DNA of 34,911 bases, from positions 1 through 34,911 of the forward strand of contig NZ_JADHEC010000037.1 of NCBI RefSeq assembly GCF_015277675.1. Reading direction: 5' to 3'. How positions within the stretch are numbered: the first letter of the stretch is position 1; every line of letters begins with the position of its first letter. Below, in pieces: positions 9,167-18,334 of the stretch. The DNA comes from Flavobacterium soyangense (lineage in GTDB: Bacteria; Bacteroidota; Bacteroidia; Flavobacteriales; Flavobacteriaceae). Both the position numbers and the translations under genes were made by a program. Under the pieces are notes generated by a model that saw nothing but the letters and a program-made list of their open reading frames with translations, did no database searches and was not told where the DNA came from.

Positions 9167-10546
9167 ATGAAAACTTTTAAATTTTATGCTTTTGTATTTT
9201 TGTTTTCAATCCTAAGTTGTAGCAGCAGCAGTGATGCTCCAAAACCTAGTCCGACACCAGCACCAACACCAACGCCAACAGTACTTACAGATGATCAAGC
9301 AATGGATCAAGTACAAAAGGATGCTATAAAATATTTTTGGGAATATGCTGAATCAAATTCAAGATTAGCCAGAGAACGATACCACACAGATGATCCAGGA
9401 AACGATGCGCATATTGTAACAACCGGAGGTTCTGGTTTTGGGCTAATGTCTTTAATCGTAGGGATTGAAAGAGGTTTTATTCCAAGAGTTGAGGCAGTTT
9501 CCAGACTTACAATCGCATTAAATTTTCTCGAAAAAGCAGATCGATTTCACGGTGCTTGGCCTCATTGGATAAATGGTGAAACAGGCCACGTAATCCCGTT
9601 TGGAACTATAGATAACGGAGGTGATCTTGTAGAGACCTCATTTCTTTGTCAAGGGTTGTTGACTGTTAGAGAGTATTTTAAAAAAGGAAATACAGATGAA
9701 CAAGCTCTGGCTACTAAAGCTGATAACCTTTGGAAAGGTGTAGAATGGGATTGGTATACAAAAGGCGAAAATGTTTTGTATTGGCATTGGTCACCCAATT
9801 ATGCTTGGCAAATGAATTTTAAATTAGAAGGATACAATGAATGTTTAATTACCTATGTCTTGGGTGCAGCTTCTCCAACACATCCTATTTCTGTCTCTGT
9901 TTATCAACAAGGATGGGCGCGAAACGGAGGGATTGTTAGTGGAAGTTCTCAATATGGTTTTCCAGTAGTATTGAATTATAACGGTGCACAAGGAAATGTT
10001 GGTCCTTTGTTTTGGTCACATTATTCTTATCTGGGCTTAGATCCTCGTGGATTAACAGATGCCTATGCTAATTATTGGACTTTGACACAGAATCATTCAA
10101 AAATCATAAATCAATATTGCATAGCTAATCCTAATAAATGGGCAGGTTATTCAGATAAATGTTGGGGACTTACAGCGAGCTATACCAGAAATTCTGATGG
10201 AACAACGGGTTATACAGCACATCAACCCCTGAATGATCCTGGAGTTATTTCGCCAACAGCCGCCTTATCGTCATTTCCATACACACCTGTTGAAAGTATG
10301 AAATTTCTTCATTTTTTATATGATGAAAAAAAGAGCACTTTAGTTGGAGTCGCTGGACCTTATGATGCGTTTTCGCCTCAATATAATTGGTTTACACCAA
10401 GATATTTAGCAATAGATCAAGGAACAATCGCTCCAATGATAGAGAATCACAGAACGGGATTAATTTGGAATTTATTTATGCAGGCCCCAGAAGTGAAGGT
10501 TGGTTTAAAAAAATTAGGATTTTCTTCAACCCAACATAACTTATAA
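9167..10546 (+). CDS. GH144-like lipoprotein, predicted beta-1,2-glucanase (glucoamylase-like domain, PF10091)
   Basis: A predicted surface or periplasmic glycoside hydrolase. It has a lipoprotein signal with Cys18 (SILSC), a Ser then Pro/Thr linker (residues 18-39), and an (alpha/alpha)6-barrel catalytic domain. Family hallmarks are TTGGSGFGLMSLIVGIERGF, FLEKADRFHGAWPHWINGET, TIDNGGDLVETSFLCQGLL, PLFWSHYSYLGLDPRG and NHRTGLIWNLFMQAPEV. The domain is often labelled glucoamylase, but its characterised members in family GH144 cleave beta-1,2-glucan, either endo or releasing sophorose. The pairing with the GH3 gene 21 bases downstream agrees with that activity. The family is a confident call; the exact substrate is inferred from family and context. 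Confidence 0.8.
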   Translation: MKTFKFYAFVFLFSILSCSSSSDAPKPSPTPAPTPTPTVLTDDQAMDQVQKDAIKYFWEYAESNSRLARERYHTDDPGNDAHIVTTGGSGFGLMSLIVGIERGFIPRVEAVSRLTIALNFLEKADRFHGAWPHWINGETGHVIPFGTIDNGGDLVETSFLCQGLLTVREYFKKGNTDEQALATKADNLWKGVEWDWYTKGENVLYWHWSPNYAWQMNFKLEGYNECLITYVLGAASPTHPISVSVYQQGWARNGGIVSGSSQYGFPVVLNYNGAQGNVGPLFWSHYSYLGLDPRGLTDAYANYWTLTQNHSKIINQYCIANPNKWAGYSDKCWGLTASYTRNSDGTTGYTAHQPLNDPGVISPTAALSSFPYTPVESMKFLHFLYDEKKSTLVGVAGPYDAFSPQYNWFTPRYLAIDQGTIAPMIENHRTGLIWNLFMQAPEVKVGLKKLGFSSTQHNL

Positions 10547-10567
10547 AAAATTAATTATTAAACAAAT

Positions 10568-12814
10568 ATGAAAATTAAATTAATTCTACTATTTATTGGC
10601 TTTTCAGTTATTGGCTACAGCCAAAAAAAGACAGATAAAAAAAACATAATCATTAAGCCCAAAGCTGAGTTTGTAGCTGATTTGATGTCGAAAATGACAA
10701 TCGAAGAAAAAATATATCAAACCGTTCAATTTACTTCTGATGGAACCATTACAGGTCCAAAATCTGGTGAAAATTTTATCACTCGAATTCAGCAAGGTAA
10801 AGTAGGTTCTATTCTTAATGCAACCGGCGCTAATGCAACTAGAGAAATTCAACGCATTAATTTAGAAAATTCAAGGTTAAAAATTCCTTTGTTATTTGGT
10901 CATGATGTGATTCATGGTTATAAGACTATTTTTCCGATAAATCTTGGAATGGCTTCTTCATGGGATCCAAAAGCTGTAGAATTAGCCGCAAGAATTGCCG
11001 CAACCGAAGCTTCATCTGCCGGTGTTCACTGGACATTTGCACCTATGGTAGATATAGCTCGTGATGCAAGATGGGGTAGGGTTTCTGAAGGTTCCGGTGA
11101 AGATAGTTTTTTGGGGACTCAAATGGCTGTTGCCAATGTTAAAGGTTTTCAAGGCGATGATTTATCAAAAACGAATACAATTTTGGCTTGCGCCAAACAC
11201 TTTGCTGCTTATGGTGCTGTTGAAGCTGGAAGAGATTATAATACAGTTAATATGTCAGAAAGAGTGTTGCGGGATACTTATTTTCCCGCTTTTGAAGCGA
11301 CAGTTCACGCTGGAGTTAAAACTTTTATGATGGCATTCAATGAAATTGCAGGAGTTCCATCTACAGGAAGTAAATTCTTGATTCGGGATGTATTAAAAGG
11401 CGAATGGAAATTTGATGGACTGGTTGTGTCAGATTACACCGGTATTAACGAACTAGTAGCTCATGGCTTTGCCTCAGACAATAAAAATGCTGGAGAATTA
11501 TCTTTACAAGCTGGTGTAGATATGGATATGGTAAGTGCTGCTTATATGAATTATACTAAGCAATCCTATGACGAAGGCAAAGTGACTTTAGCACAAATTG
11601 ATGATGCTTGCAAAAGAATTTTAGATGTAAAATACGACTTAGGATTATTCGAAGATCCGTATAGATATTCTGATGAAAAACGCGAAAAAGAAACGATATA
11701 TAAACCAGAATTTTTAGAAGCCAGTTTAGAAATTGCAAAAAAATCATTGGTCTTGTTAAAAAACAGCAATAACATTTTGCCATTAAAAACAAACCAAAAA
11801 ATTGCTTTTGTAGGGCCGCTGGTAAGTGATGAATATAATATTATTGGTTCTTGGGCAGCACTTGGTGATAGAAATGGTTTTGCTACCAGCGTCAAAGAAG
11901 GAGTGACTAATTATTTGAAAAATGTTTCCAATGTCACCTTTGATCAAGGTGTTGAAATCCAAAGCAAAAAAAGAGATTTGATGCAAAAGGCTATTGAAAA
12001 CGCCAAAAATGCAGATGTAATTGTTGCCATTATGGGCGAAAAAGAGAATATGACAGGTGAGGCAGCTTCTCAAACCAATATCGATTTGCCTGGATTGCAA
12101 AAAGAATTCTTGGCTGAATTAAAAAAATTAGGTAAACCAATTGTTCTTGTATTGCTAAACGGAAGGCCATTAACTCTTACTTGGGAAAATGAAAATATGG
12201 ATGCAATTCTTGAAGCTTGGTGGCCAGGAACTAGAGGTGGTGATGCTATTGCACAAACCCTTTTTGGTGCCAATAATCCAAACGGGAAATTGCCTATGTC
12301 ATTCCCTAGAAATGTGGGTCAATTGCCATTATATTACAATCATAAAAATACAGGAAGACCTTATTTAGGGCTTTCTGATCCAGAGCAAAAATACAAATCC
12401 AGATATACCGATGTGGATAATAGCCCATTATTTCCTTTTGGATTTGGGTTAAGTTACACCACTTTTGAATATTCTAACATGAAAATTTCAAGTGATAAAA
12501 TTAATTTTGATGAAAAACTTAAAATCAGTATAGATGTTAAAAATGCAGGAAATTACGATGGACAGGAAGTGGTTCAACTCTATGCTAGGGACTTGGTCGG
12601 TTCGGTAACCAGACCGGTTAAAGAACTGAAAGGATTCGAAAAAATAAATTTAAAAAAGGGTGAAACGAAATCAGTTTCATTCGAGATCTCATCAGAAGAT
12701 CTTAAATTTTATAACCTCGATATGAAAAACGAAGCCGAAGTCGGTAGTTTTGAAGTATTTGTGGGCGGGAATTCGGATACAGATAAAAAAGCAAGTTTTG
12801 AGTTAGTTAAGTAA
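10568..12814 (+). CDS. GH3 beta-glucosidase (periplasmic; likely acts on beta-1,2-linked gluco-oligosaccharides)
   Basis: A retaining exo-beta-glucosidase that would release glucose from imported oligosaccharides. It has a signal peptide (residues 1-18, ending in VIGYSQ), an N-terminal TIM barrel (about 35-360, DLMSKMTIEEKIYQ, PLLFGHDVIHGYKTIFPI, ACAKHFAAYGAVEAGRDYN), a second alpha/beta domain (about 390-605) and a C-terminal fibronectin-III-like domain (about 660-748). The catalytic nucleophile is Asp289 in GLVVSDYTGINEL, and the acid/base is probably Glu498 in TGEAASQTNIDLPG. The 748-residue length matches BglX-type enzymes. It is the last gene before a hairpin and a new promoter box, so it closes the first unit of the locus. 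Confidence 0.92.
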   Translation: MKIKLILLFIGFSVIGYSQKKTDKKNIIIKPKAEFVADLMSKMTIEEKIYQTVQFTSDGTITGPKSGENFITRIQQGKVGSILNATGANATREIQRINLENSRLKIPLLFGHDVIHGYKTIFPINLGMASSWDPKAVELAARIAATEASSAGVHWTFAPMVDIARDARWGRVSEGSGEDSFLGTQMAVANVKGFQGDDLSKTNTILACAKHFAAYGAVEAGRDYNTVNMSERVLRDTYFPAFEATVHAGVKTFMMAFNEIAGVPSTGSKFLIRDVLKGEWKFDGLVVSDYTGINELVAHGFASDNKNAGELSLQAGVDMDMVSAAYMNYTKQSYDEGKVTLAQIDDACKRILDVKYDLGLFEDPYRYSDEKREKETIYKPEFLEASLEIAKKSLVLLKNSNNILPLKTNQKIAFVGPLVSDEYNIIGSWAALGDRNGFATSVKEGVTNYLKNVSNVTFDQGVEIQSKKRDLMQKAIENAKNADVIVAIMGEKENMTGEAASQTNIDLPGLQKEFLAELKKLGKPIVLVLLNGRPLTLTWENENMDAILEAWWPGTRGGDAIAQTLFGANNPNGKLPMSFPRNVGQLPLYYNHKNTGRPYLGLSDPEQKYKSRYTDVDNSPLFPFGFGLSYTTFEYSNMKISSDKINFDEKLKISIDVKNAGNYDGQEVVQLYARDLVGSVTRPVKELKGFEKINLKKGETKSVSFEISSEDLKFYNLDMKNEAEVGSFEVFVGGNSDTDKKASFELVK

Positions 12815-12837
12815 ACTGGGTTGATCTATTTAGTAAT

Positions 12838-12870
12838 TGCCCTTCGGTATTCGTATTGAGGGGTTTTTAT
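12838..12870 (+). terminator. Weak terminator-like hairpin after the GH3 gene
   Basis: CCCTT (12840-12844) can pair with GAGGG (12858-12862, one G-T pair) around a 13-base loop, followed by a T-rich run from 12864. The stem is short, so termination is probably incomplete. Confidence 0.4.
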
Positions 12871-12915
12871 TGATTTTTTTTTAAATTATGATGTCAATAA
12901 AGACTCATTATTTTT

Positions 12916-12923
12916 TATATTTG
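12916..12923 (+). promoter_or_regulatory. -7 promoter box of the GH97-GH43-M28 unit
   Basis: TATATTTG is a full match to the TAnnTTTG consensus, 21 bases ahead of the GH97 start codon and after the hairpin that follows the GH3 gene. No good -33 element was seen. It implies that the second enzyme block is transcribed separately from the susC operon. Confidence 0.5.
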
Positions 12924-12944
12924 GCGTTCTAAAAAACCAATGCA

Positions 12945-15044
12945 ATGAAATATTTTCTTACTTCCTTCTTAGTTTTAACCTTGAGCATGGGTTATTCGCA
13001 AAGCATCCAATCTCCTTCTGGCAAAATTTCCGTAAATTTTAAATTAACATCTAATGGACAAGCTTCTTATTCCGTTAATTACAATAGTAAACCGGTAATT
13101 TTAGAGAGTTTTTTGGGGGTAAAGTTAAAAAACAAACCCGCCCTGGACGCTAATTTTGGAATAGATAGCGTCAAAAACTCTAGTTTCAATGAATCTTGGA
13201 AACCCGTTTTAGGGGAACAATCAATTATTGTAAATCATTACAATGAACTTATAATTTCTCTTACTCAAAAAGAAACCCACGTAAAAATGAACATCATTTT
13301 TAGGGTTTTTGATGAAGGTATTGCCTTTAGATATGATTTTCCAAAGCAAAAAGACTTGAACTATTTCATCATTTCCGATGAGGTTTCCCAGTTTAATTTG
13401 ACTGGAGACCATAAAGTTTTTTGGATTCCGGGTGATTTTGACAGCAACGAATATCCATACAATGAGACCAAATTCTCGGGTATCGATAATGATAAGGTTG
13501 ATTTAAATAATGGAATCGCCGCTAAATCAATTGCAGAAAAATACAATGTGCAATCACCCTTGATGATGAAAACAGCGACTGGATTGTATCTTAATGTTTT
13601 TGAAGCAGCGGTAGTCAATTACCCAGTGATGCACCTAAAAGCGGATGTAAATGATTTTAAATTGACATCCGTTTTAGTTCCAAACGCCATTGGGGATAAA
13701 GCGTATTTGCAAACGCCTTGCGTTTCGCCTTGGAGAACTATTATGGTCAGTGATGATGCCAGGGATATCGTGGGTTCCAAAATGATTTTGAATTTGAACG
13801 AGCCTTGCAAAATCGATGATACTTCGTATATAAAACCTATGAAATATGTTGGGATTTGGTGGGAAATGCACGTTGGAAAATCCACTTGGGATTATGCAGG
13901 TTCCCAAAATGCCCAAAACAACCTAAATCAAGATTTAGTGGCATCCGGAAAGCATGGGGCAACGACAGAAAACACCAAAAGGTATATTGATTTCGCCTCA
14001 AAAAATGGATTCGATGGGGTTCTGGTCGAAGGTTGGAATGTGGGTTGGGAAGACTGGTTTGGGAACTGGAAAGAAGAGGTTTTTGATTTCACGACACCTT
14101 ACCCAGATTTTGATATCGCGGCTATTTCGGCTTACGCCAAATCAAAAAATGTAAAAATGATAATGCACAGTGAAACATCGGGTTCAGTGGGTAATTTCGA
14201 ACGTCATTTGGATCGAGATTTCGAAAATATGGTCAAATACAACTACCCTGCGGTAAAAACAGGATATGTAGGCAAAATTATCCCTCGTGGGGAATTTCAT
14301 GATGGGCAAACGATGGTTAACCATTTTAATTATGTTGCCAGACGCGCCGCAGATTATAAATTGATGGTCAACTCCCACGAAAGTTCTCGCCCAACAGGTT
14401 ACGGCAGAACATATCCCAACTATATTGCCGCCGAGGCTGCCCGTGGGACTGAGTTTAATGCTTGGAGTGTTGGAAATCCTCCGATGCACGAAACCATTTT
14501 ACCTTTTACAAGGCTTCTTGGAGGACCAATGGATTATACTCCGGGGATTTTTGAAATTAAAATGAGTCATTATAATCCGGATAAAACAGAACAAGTCCAT
14601 ACCACCTTGGCAAAACAATTGGCTTTATATGTAACGATGTATTCACCTTTGCAAATGGCCGCTGATTTACCCGAAAATTACGAAAAATACCCTGATGCTT
14701 TTCAGTTTATCAAAGACGTTGCAGTAGATTGGCAAGATTCAAAATACCTTGAAGCAGAACCCGGAGACTATTTGACGGTGGTTCGAAAAGCCAAAAATTC
14801 AGAGAAATGGTTTCTAGGAGCGATAACCGATGAAAATGCCAGAAAATCTGAAATTAAACTGGACTTCCTTACCAAAGAGAAAAAATACAAAGCAATCATT
14901 TATGAGGATGCAAAAGATGCCGATTGGAAAAACAATCCAATAGCATACAAAATAAGTACATTAGAAGTTACTTCTAAGTCAAAAATCAAATTGAATTTGG
15001 CGCCCGGAGGAGGAACAGCAATCAGCTTCGAGCCAATTAATTAA
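12945..15044 (+). CDS. GH97 glycoside hydrolase, predicted inverting alpha-glucosidase (SusB type)
   Basis: A calcium-dependent periplasmic enzyme with a signal peptide (residues 1-18, ending in GYSQ). An N-terminal beta-supersandwich (about 20-280, IFRVFDEGIAFRYDFP) precedes a TIM barrel (about 290-590, GFDGVLVEGWNVGWEDW) and a C-terminal beta domain. The family splits into inverting and retaining enzymes by the active-site residues. Here Glu410 (HSETSGSVGNFERH), Glu479 (VNSHESSRPTG) and Glu503 (ARGTEFNAWS) fall at the spacings of the two base glutamates and the acid glutamate of SusB, so the inverting alpha-glucoside mechanism is predicted. At 699 residues it is full length. The next gene starts 7 bases after the stop. 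Activity on alpha-linked glucose beside beta-glucan enzymes is unexpected. Confidence 0.9.
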   Translation: MKYFLTSFLVLTLSMGYSQSIQSPSGKISVNFKLTSNGQASYSVNYNSKPVILESFLGVKLKNKPALDANFGIDSVKNSSFNESWKPVLGEQSIIVNHYNELIISLTQKETHVKMNIIFRVFDEGIAFRYDFPKQKDLNYFIISDEVSQFNLTGDHKVFWIPGDFDSNEYPYNETKFSGIDNDKVDLNNGIAAKSIAEKYNVQSPLMMKTATGLYLNVFEAAVVNYPVMHLKADVNDFKLTSVLVPNAIGDKAYLQTPCVSPWRTIMVSDDARDIVGSKMILNLNEPCKIDDTSYIKPMKYVGIWWEMHVGKSTWDYAGSQNAQNNLNQDLVASGKHGATTENTKRYIDFASKNGFDGVLVEGWNVGWEDWFGNWKEEVFDFTTPYPDFDIAAISAYAKSKNVKMIMHSETSGSVGNFERHLDRDFENMVKYNYPAVKTGYVGKIIPRGEFHDGQTMVNHFNYVARRAADYKLMVNSHESSRPTGYGRTYPNYIAAEAARGTEFNAWSVGNPPMHETILPFTRLLGGPMDYTPGIFEIKMSHYNPDKTEQVHTTLAKQLALYVTMYSPLQMAADLPENYEKYPDAFQFIKDVAVDWQDSKYLEAEPGDYLTVVRKAKNSEKWFLGAITDENARKSEIKLDFLTKEKKYKAIIYEDAKDADWKNNPIAYKISTLEVTSKSKIKLNLAPGGGTAISFEPIN

Positions 15045-15051
15045 TTTTTTT

Positions 15052-16935
15052 ATGAGCCAAATCCTGCTTTTCATTTCAAGCAATTGCTCAAAAACCTTTT
15101 TTTCCATTGCCAAAAAAAGAGCTTCTTTGGTCGCTTTTTTTCGTCAGGAAAAAATAGATTTTTCACACAATTGGCTTTCCATTTCTATCAGGGCTATTAT
15201 AATAGTTTTATTGATAAACAGTAGTGCTCTTGCCCAGCAAAAAACCTACTGTAATCCTATCAATATCGATTACGGATATTGTCCAATCCCAAATTTTGTG
15301 ACTCAAGGGAAACACCGAGCCACTGCCGATCCGGTAATCACTTATTTCAAAGGGGAATATTTTTTATTTTCCACTAATCAATGGGGTTATTGGCATAGCA
15401 AAGATATGCTTGACTGGCAATTTATTCCCCGAAAATTCCTTCGTCCAGAACACAAAGTTTACGATGAATTGTGCGCTCCATCAGTGTCTTTCGTAAATGA
15501 TACTTTGTTGGTGGTGGGTTCAACCCAAGGTAAAGAATTTCCCATCTGGATGAGCAAAAATCCCTCGAAAGACGATTGGAAAGAACTCGTTCACAAATCA
15601 GAAGCCGGAGCTTGGGATCCTTATATTTTTTGGGACAAAGAAAAAGATGAGGTCTATGAATATTATGGTTCCAGCAATTTATATCCGCTGTATGGCGTTA
15701 AATTAAATCGCAAAACCTTTCAACCTGAAGGAGAAATATTTCCATTAATTGCGCTAAATGACGACGAACACGGATGGGAACGTTTTGGCGAAAATAATGA
15801 CAACACTTTTCTCCAACCTTTTATGGAAGGAGCATTTATGACCAAAAATAATGGCAAATATTATCTGCAATATGGTGGCCCAGGCACCGAATTTAGTGGT
15901 TATGGAGATGGAGTTTATGTGAGTAAAAATCCACTTGGCCCTTTCGAATATCAATCTCACAATCCGTTTTCCTATAAACCCGGAGGTTTTGCAAGAGGAG
16001 CAGGGCATGGTGCGACTTATCAGGATGCAAATGACGATTATTGGCACGTTTCAAGTATTTCAATATGTACCAAAAACAATTTTGAACGCCGTTTGGGCAT
16101 TTGGCCGGCGGGTTTTGACAAAGACGGAATCCTTTATTCATATACCGCTTACGGAGATTATCCCACTTTTTTACCTTCGGAAAAGAAAAATCATTTGAAC
16201 GAAAATTTCTCGGGTTGGATGTTACTGAATTACAATAAACCAGTTCAGGTTTCTTCAACTCTTGGCGGTTTTCAGCCTAATTATGCTGTTAATGAAGATA
16301 TTAAAACCTATTGGTCTGCAAAATCTGCCAACAAAGGAGAATATCTAATTTCTGATTTAGGAGAAAAAAGTACCATCAATGCCATTCAAATAAATTATGC
16401 CGATCAGGATGCAGAATTAATGGGAAAACCAGCAACAACAACTGGTCATAAATATATTTTGTACTATTCTGATAATGCCAAAACTTGGAAAATTCTTGTG
16501 GACAAAAGTAAGAACACCAAAAATGTTCCGCATGATTACATCGAACTCGAAAAACCAATTCGGGTGCGTTATGTGAAGATAGAGAACATTCAAATGCCAA
16601 CAGGAAAATTTGCTTTATGTGGTTTTAGAGTTTTTGGAAAAGGAATTGGAAATTCTCCGGGGATTGTCAATAATTTTGTTCCTTTGCGAACCGAACCAAA
16701 GAAAAAAGGAGAACGCAGAAATGTTTGGTTTAAGTGGCAGCAAGAACCTTTGGCGGATGGTTATGTTATTTATTTTGGCAAATCGTCAGACAAAATGTAT
16801 GGCTCGATAATGGTGTACGGAAAAAATGAATATTATTTTAATGGATTAGACAAATCGGATGCGTATTATTTTCAGATTGAAGCCTTCAATAATAACGGAA
16901 TTGGTCCGCGAACCGAGATAAAAAAATCAGAATAA
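15052..16935 (+). CDS. GH43-like five-bladed propeller hydrolase with discoidin (F5/8C) and FN3-like modules
   Basis: A predicted exported glycosidase of the GH43/clan-F type. Candidate catalytic residues are Asp93 (ATADPVITY, base), Asp189 (AWDPYIFWD, pKa modulator) and Glu259 (FMEGAFMTKN, acid). The propeller spans about residues 70-375. A discoidin-like carbohydrate-binding domain follows (about 400-535, LGGFQPNYAVNEDIKTYWSA to KFALCGFRVFGKG), then a fibronectin-III-like tail (about 540-627). The substrate cannot be read from the sequence; arabinoside, xyloside or galactoside activity would all fit the family. The start is odd: about 43 residues precede the hydrophobic signal segment (RAIIIVLLINSSALAQ), and no in-frame ATG lies nearer to it. 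It sits 7 bases after GH97 and 3 bases before the M28 gene, so the three are probably one transcript. Confidence 0.8.
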   Translation: MSQILLFISSNCSKTFFSIAKKRASLVAFFRQEKIDFSHNWLSISIRAIIIVLLINSSALAQQKTYCNPINIDYGYCPIPNFVTQGKHRATADPVITYFKGEYFLFSTNQWGYWHSKDMLDWQFIPRKFLRPEHKVYDELCAPSVSFVNDTLLVVGSTQGKEFPIWMSKNPSKDDWKELVHKSEAGAWDPYIFWDKEKDEVYEYYGSSNLYPLYGVKLNRKTFQPEGEIFPLIALNDDEHGWERFGENNDNTFLQPFMEGAFMTKNNGKYYLQYGGPGTEFSGYGDGVYVSKNPLGPFEYQSHNPFSYKPGGFARGAGHGATYQDANDDYWHVSSISICTKNNFERRLGIWPAGFDKDGILYSYTAYGDYPTFLPSEKKNHLNENFSGWMLLNYNKPVQVSSTLGGFQPNYAVNEDIKTYWSAKSANKGEYLISDLGEKSTINAIQINYADQDAELMGKPATTTGHKYILYYSDNAKTWKILVDKSKNTKNVPHDYIELEKPIRVRYVKIENIQMPTGKFALCGFRVFGKGIGNSPGIVNNFVPLRTEPKKKGERRNVWFKWQQEPLADGYVIYFGKSSDKMYGSIMVYGKNEYYFNGLDKSDAYYFQIEAFNNNGIGPRTEIKKSE

Positions 16936-16938
16936 AAA

Positions 16939-18318
16939 ATGCCCAATAATTTTATGAGAAAAATAGTTTTTTTAACAGCTTTAATTTTTACTGGTTTTAC
17001 ACTTTTTGCACAAACTAATGATGAACAAACCCTCAAGCAAATCTACAAATCATCGTTAACCAATTCTAAATGTTATTCTTGGCTGGATTATTTGTCCAAT
17101 TCCATTGGCTCCCGATTATCAGGCTCAGAAAATGCCCAAAAAGCGGTTCAATATACGAAAGCCCAATTGGAAACCTTAGGTTTTGACCGAGTGTTTCTTC
17201 AGGATGTTATGGTTCCAAAATGGGTTCGTGGGGTTAAAGAATCAGCTTATATTTTGGATAATAAAATCAAAATAAACATCCCTGTTTGTGCACTTGGAGG
17301 ATCTATTGCCACTCCAAAAAATGGGATAACTGCTGAAGTTATCGAAGTAAATGGAATCAAAGAATTAGAAGCTTTAGGAGAGAAACTAAAAGGTAAAATT
17401 GTTTTTTTTAACAGACCAATGGATCCTGAAAACATTGAAGCTTTTAATTCATACAGCGGTTGCGTTGATCAAAGATATAATGGAGCAAAAGAAGCTTCAA
17501 AATACGGTGCTTTGGCAACTATTGTGCGTTCTATGAATTTAAGATTAGATGATTTTCCACATACTGGCGCACAAAGTTATGGTGATATTCCAAAATCCCA
17601 ATATATTCCCGCAGCTGCATTTAGTACAAATGCTGCCGAATTGTTGAGCAAAACCTTAAAAGTGAATCCACATTTAAAGTTCTACTTGAAACAATCTTGC
17701 CAGCAAATGGAAGACGTTTTATCCTATAATGTCATTGGCGAAATTAAGGGAACCGAACATCCTGAAAACATTATGGTAGTGGGTGGACACCTTGATTCTT
17801 GGGATCTAGCTGATGGTTCGCAAGACGACGGTGCTGGAGTCGTGCAAAGTATGGAAGTGATGAATATATTCAAAAATATTGGCTATAAGCCTAAAAACAC
17901 CCTTCGTGTGGTACTTTTTATGAATGAAGAAAACGGAGGAAGAGGTGGGAAAAAATATGAAGAATTGGCTAAAACCAATAATGAAACCCACATTTTTGCT
18001 TTAGAAAGTGATTCGGGTGGATTTTCGCCAAGAGGATTCGATTTCGAAAGTGATGATGTAAACTTCAATAAAATACTTACTTGGAAAAACCTATTTGAAC
18101 CTTATTTAATCCATAGTTTTGTAAAAGGTCATAGTGGTTCAGATATTGAACCATTAACATCTAAATCAATTGTAAAAGCAGGTTTGAAACCTGATTCACA
18201 ACGCTATTTCGATTATCATCATGCTGCAAATGATAAATTTGATGCCATTAATAAAAGAGAATTGGAATTAGGTGCTGCGACTATGGCTGCTTTGATGTAT
18301 TTGATAGATAAAAACTAA
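16939..18318 (+). CDS. Secreted M28-family zinc metallopeptidase (carboxypeptidase Q-like)
   Basis: A predicted periplasmic or secreted aminopeptidase/carboxypeptidase with two zinc ions. The likely true start is Met6 (16954), giving the signal peptide MRKIVFLTALIFTGFTLFAQ. A PA-like insert (about 125-260) interrupts the peptidase domain. Metal-site motifs are His284 (GGHLDSWD), Asp296 (SQDDGAGV), Glu330/331 (FMNEENGGRGG), the ESDSGG aspartate, and the final histidine in YHHAANDKFD, so the active site looks intact. Only 3 bases separate it from the GH43-like gene, so the two are probably co-translated. Its job in a glycan locus is unknown; it could trim a glycoprotein or peptide-linked substrate. 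Confidence 0.9.
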   Translation: MPNNFMRKIVFLTALIFTGFTLFAQTNDEQTLKQIYKSSLTNSKCYSWLDYLSNSIGSRLSGSENAQKAVQYTKAQLETLGFDRVFLQDVMVPKWVRGVKESAYILDNKIKINIPVCALGGSIATPKNGITAEVIEVNGIKELEALGEKLKGKIVFFNRPMDPENIEAFNSYSGCVDQRYNGAKEASKYGALATIVRSMNLRLDDFPHTGAQSYGDIPKSQYIPAAAFSTNAAELLSKTLKVNPHLKFYLKQSCQQMEDVLSYNVIGEIKGTEHPENIMVVGGHLDSWDLADGSQDDGAGVVQSMEVMNIFKNIGYKPKNTLRVVLFMNEENGGRGGKKYEELAKTNNETHIFALESDSGGFSPRGFDFESDDVNFNKILTWKNLFEPYLIHSFVKGHSGSDIEPLTSKSIVKAGLKPDSQRYFDYHHAANDKFDAINKRELELGAATMAALMYLIDKN

Positions 18319-18334
18319 TTTTGATAATATTGGC

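Noticed and set aside
9167..10546. A true starch glucoamylase (GH15)
   Set aside because: The motifs fit the PF10091/GH144 domain; the glucoamylase label is a naming carry-over, and GH15 hallmarks were not seen.
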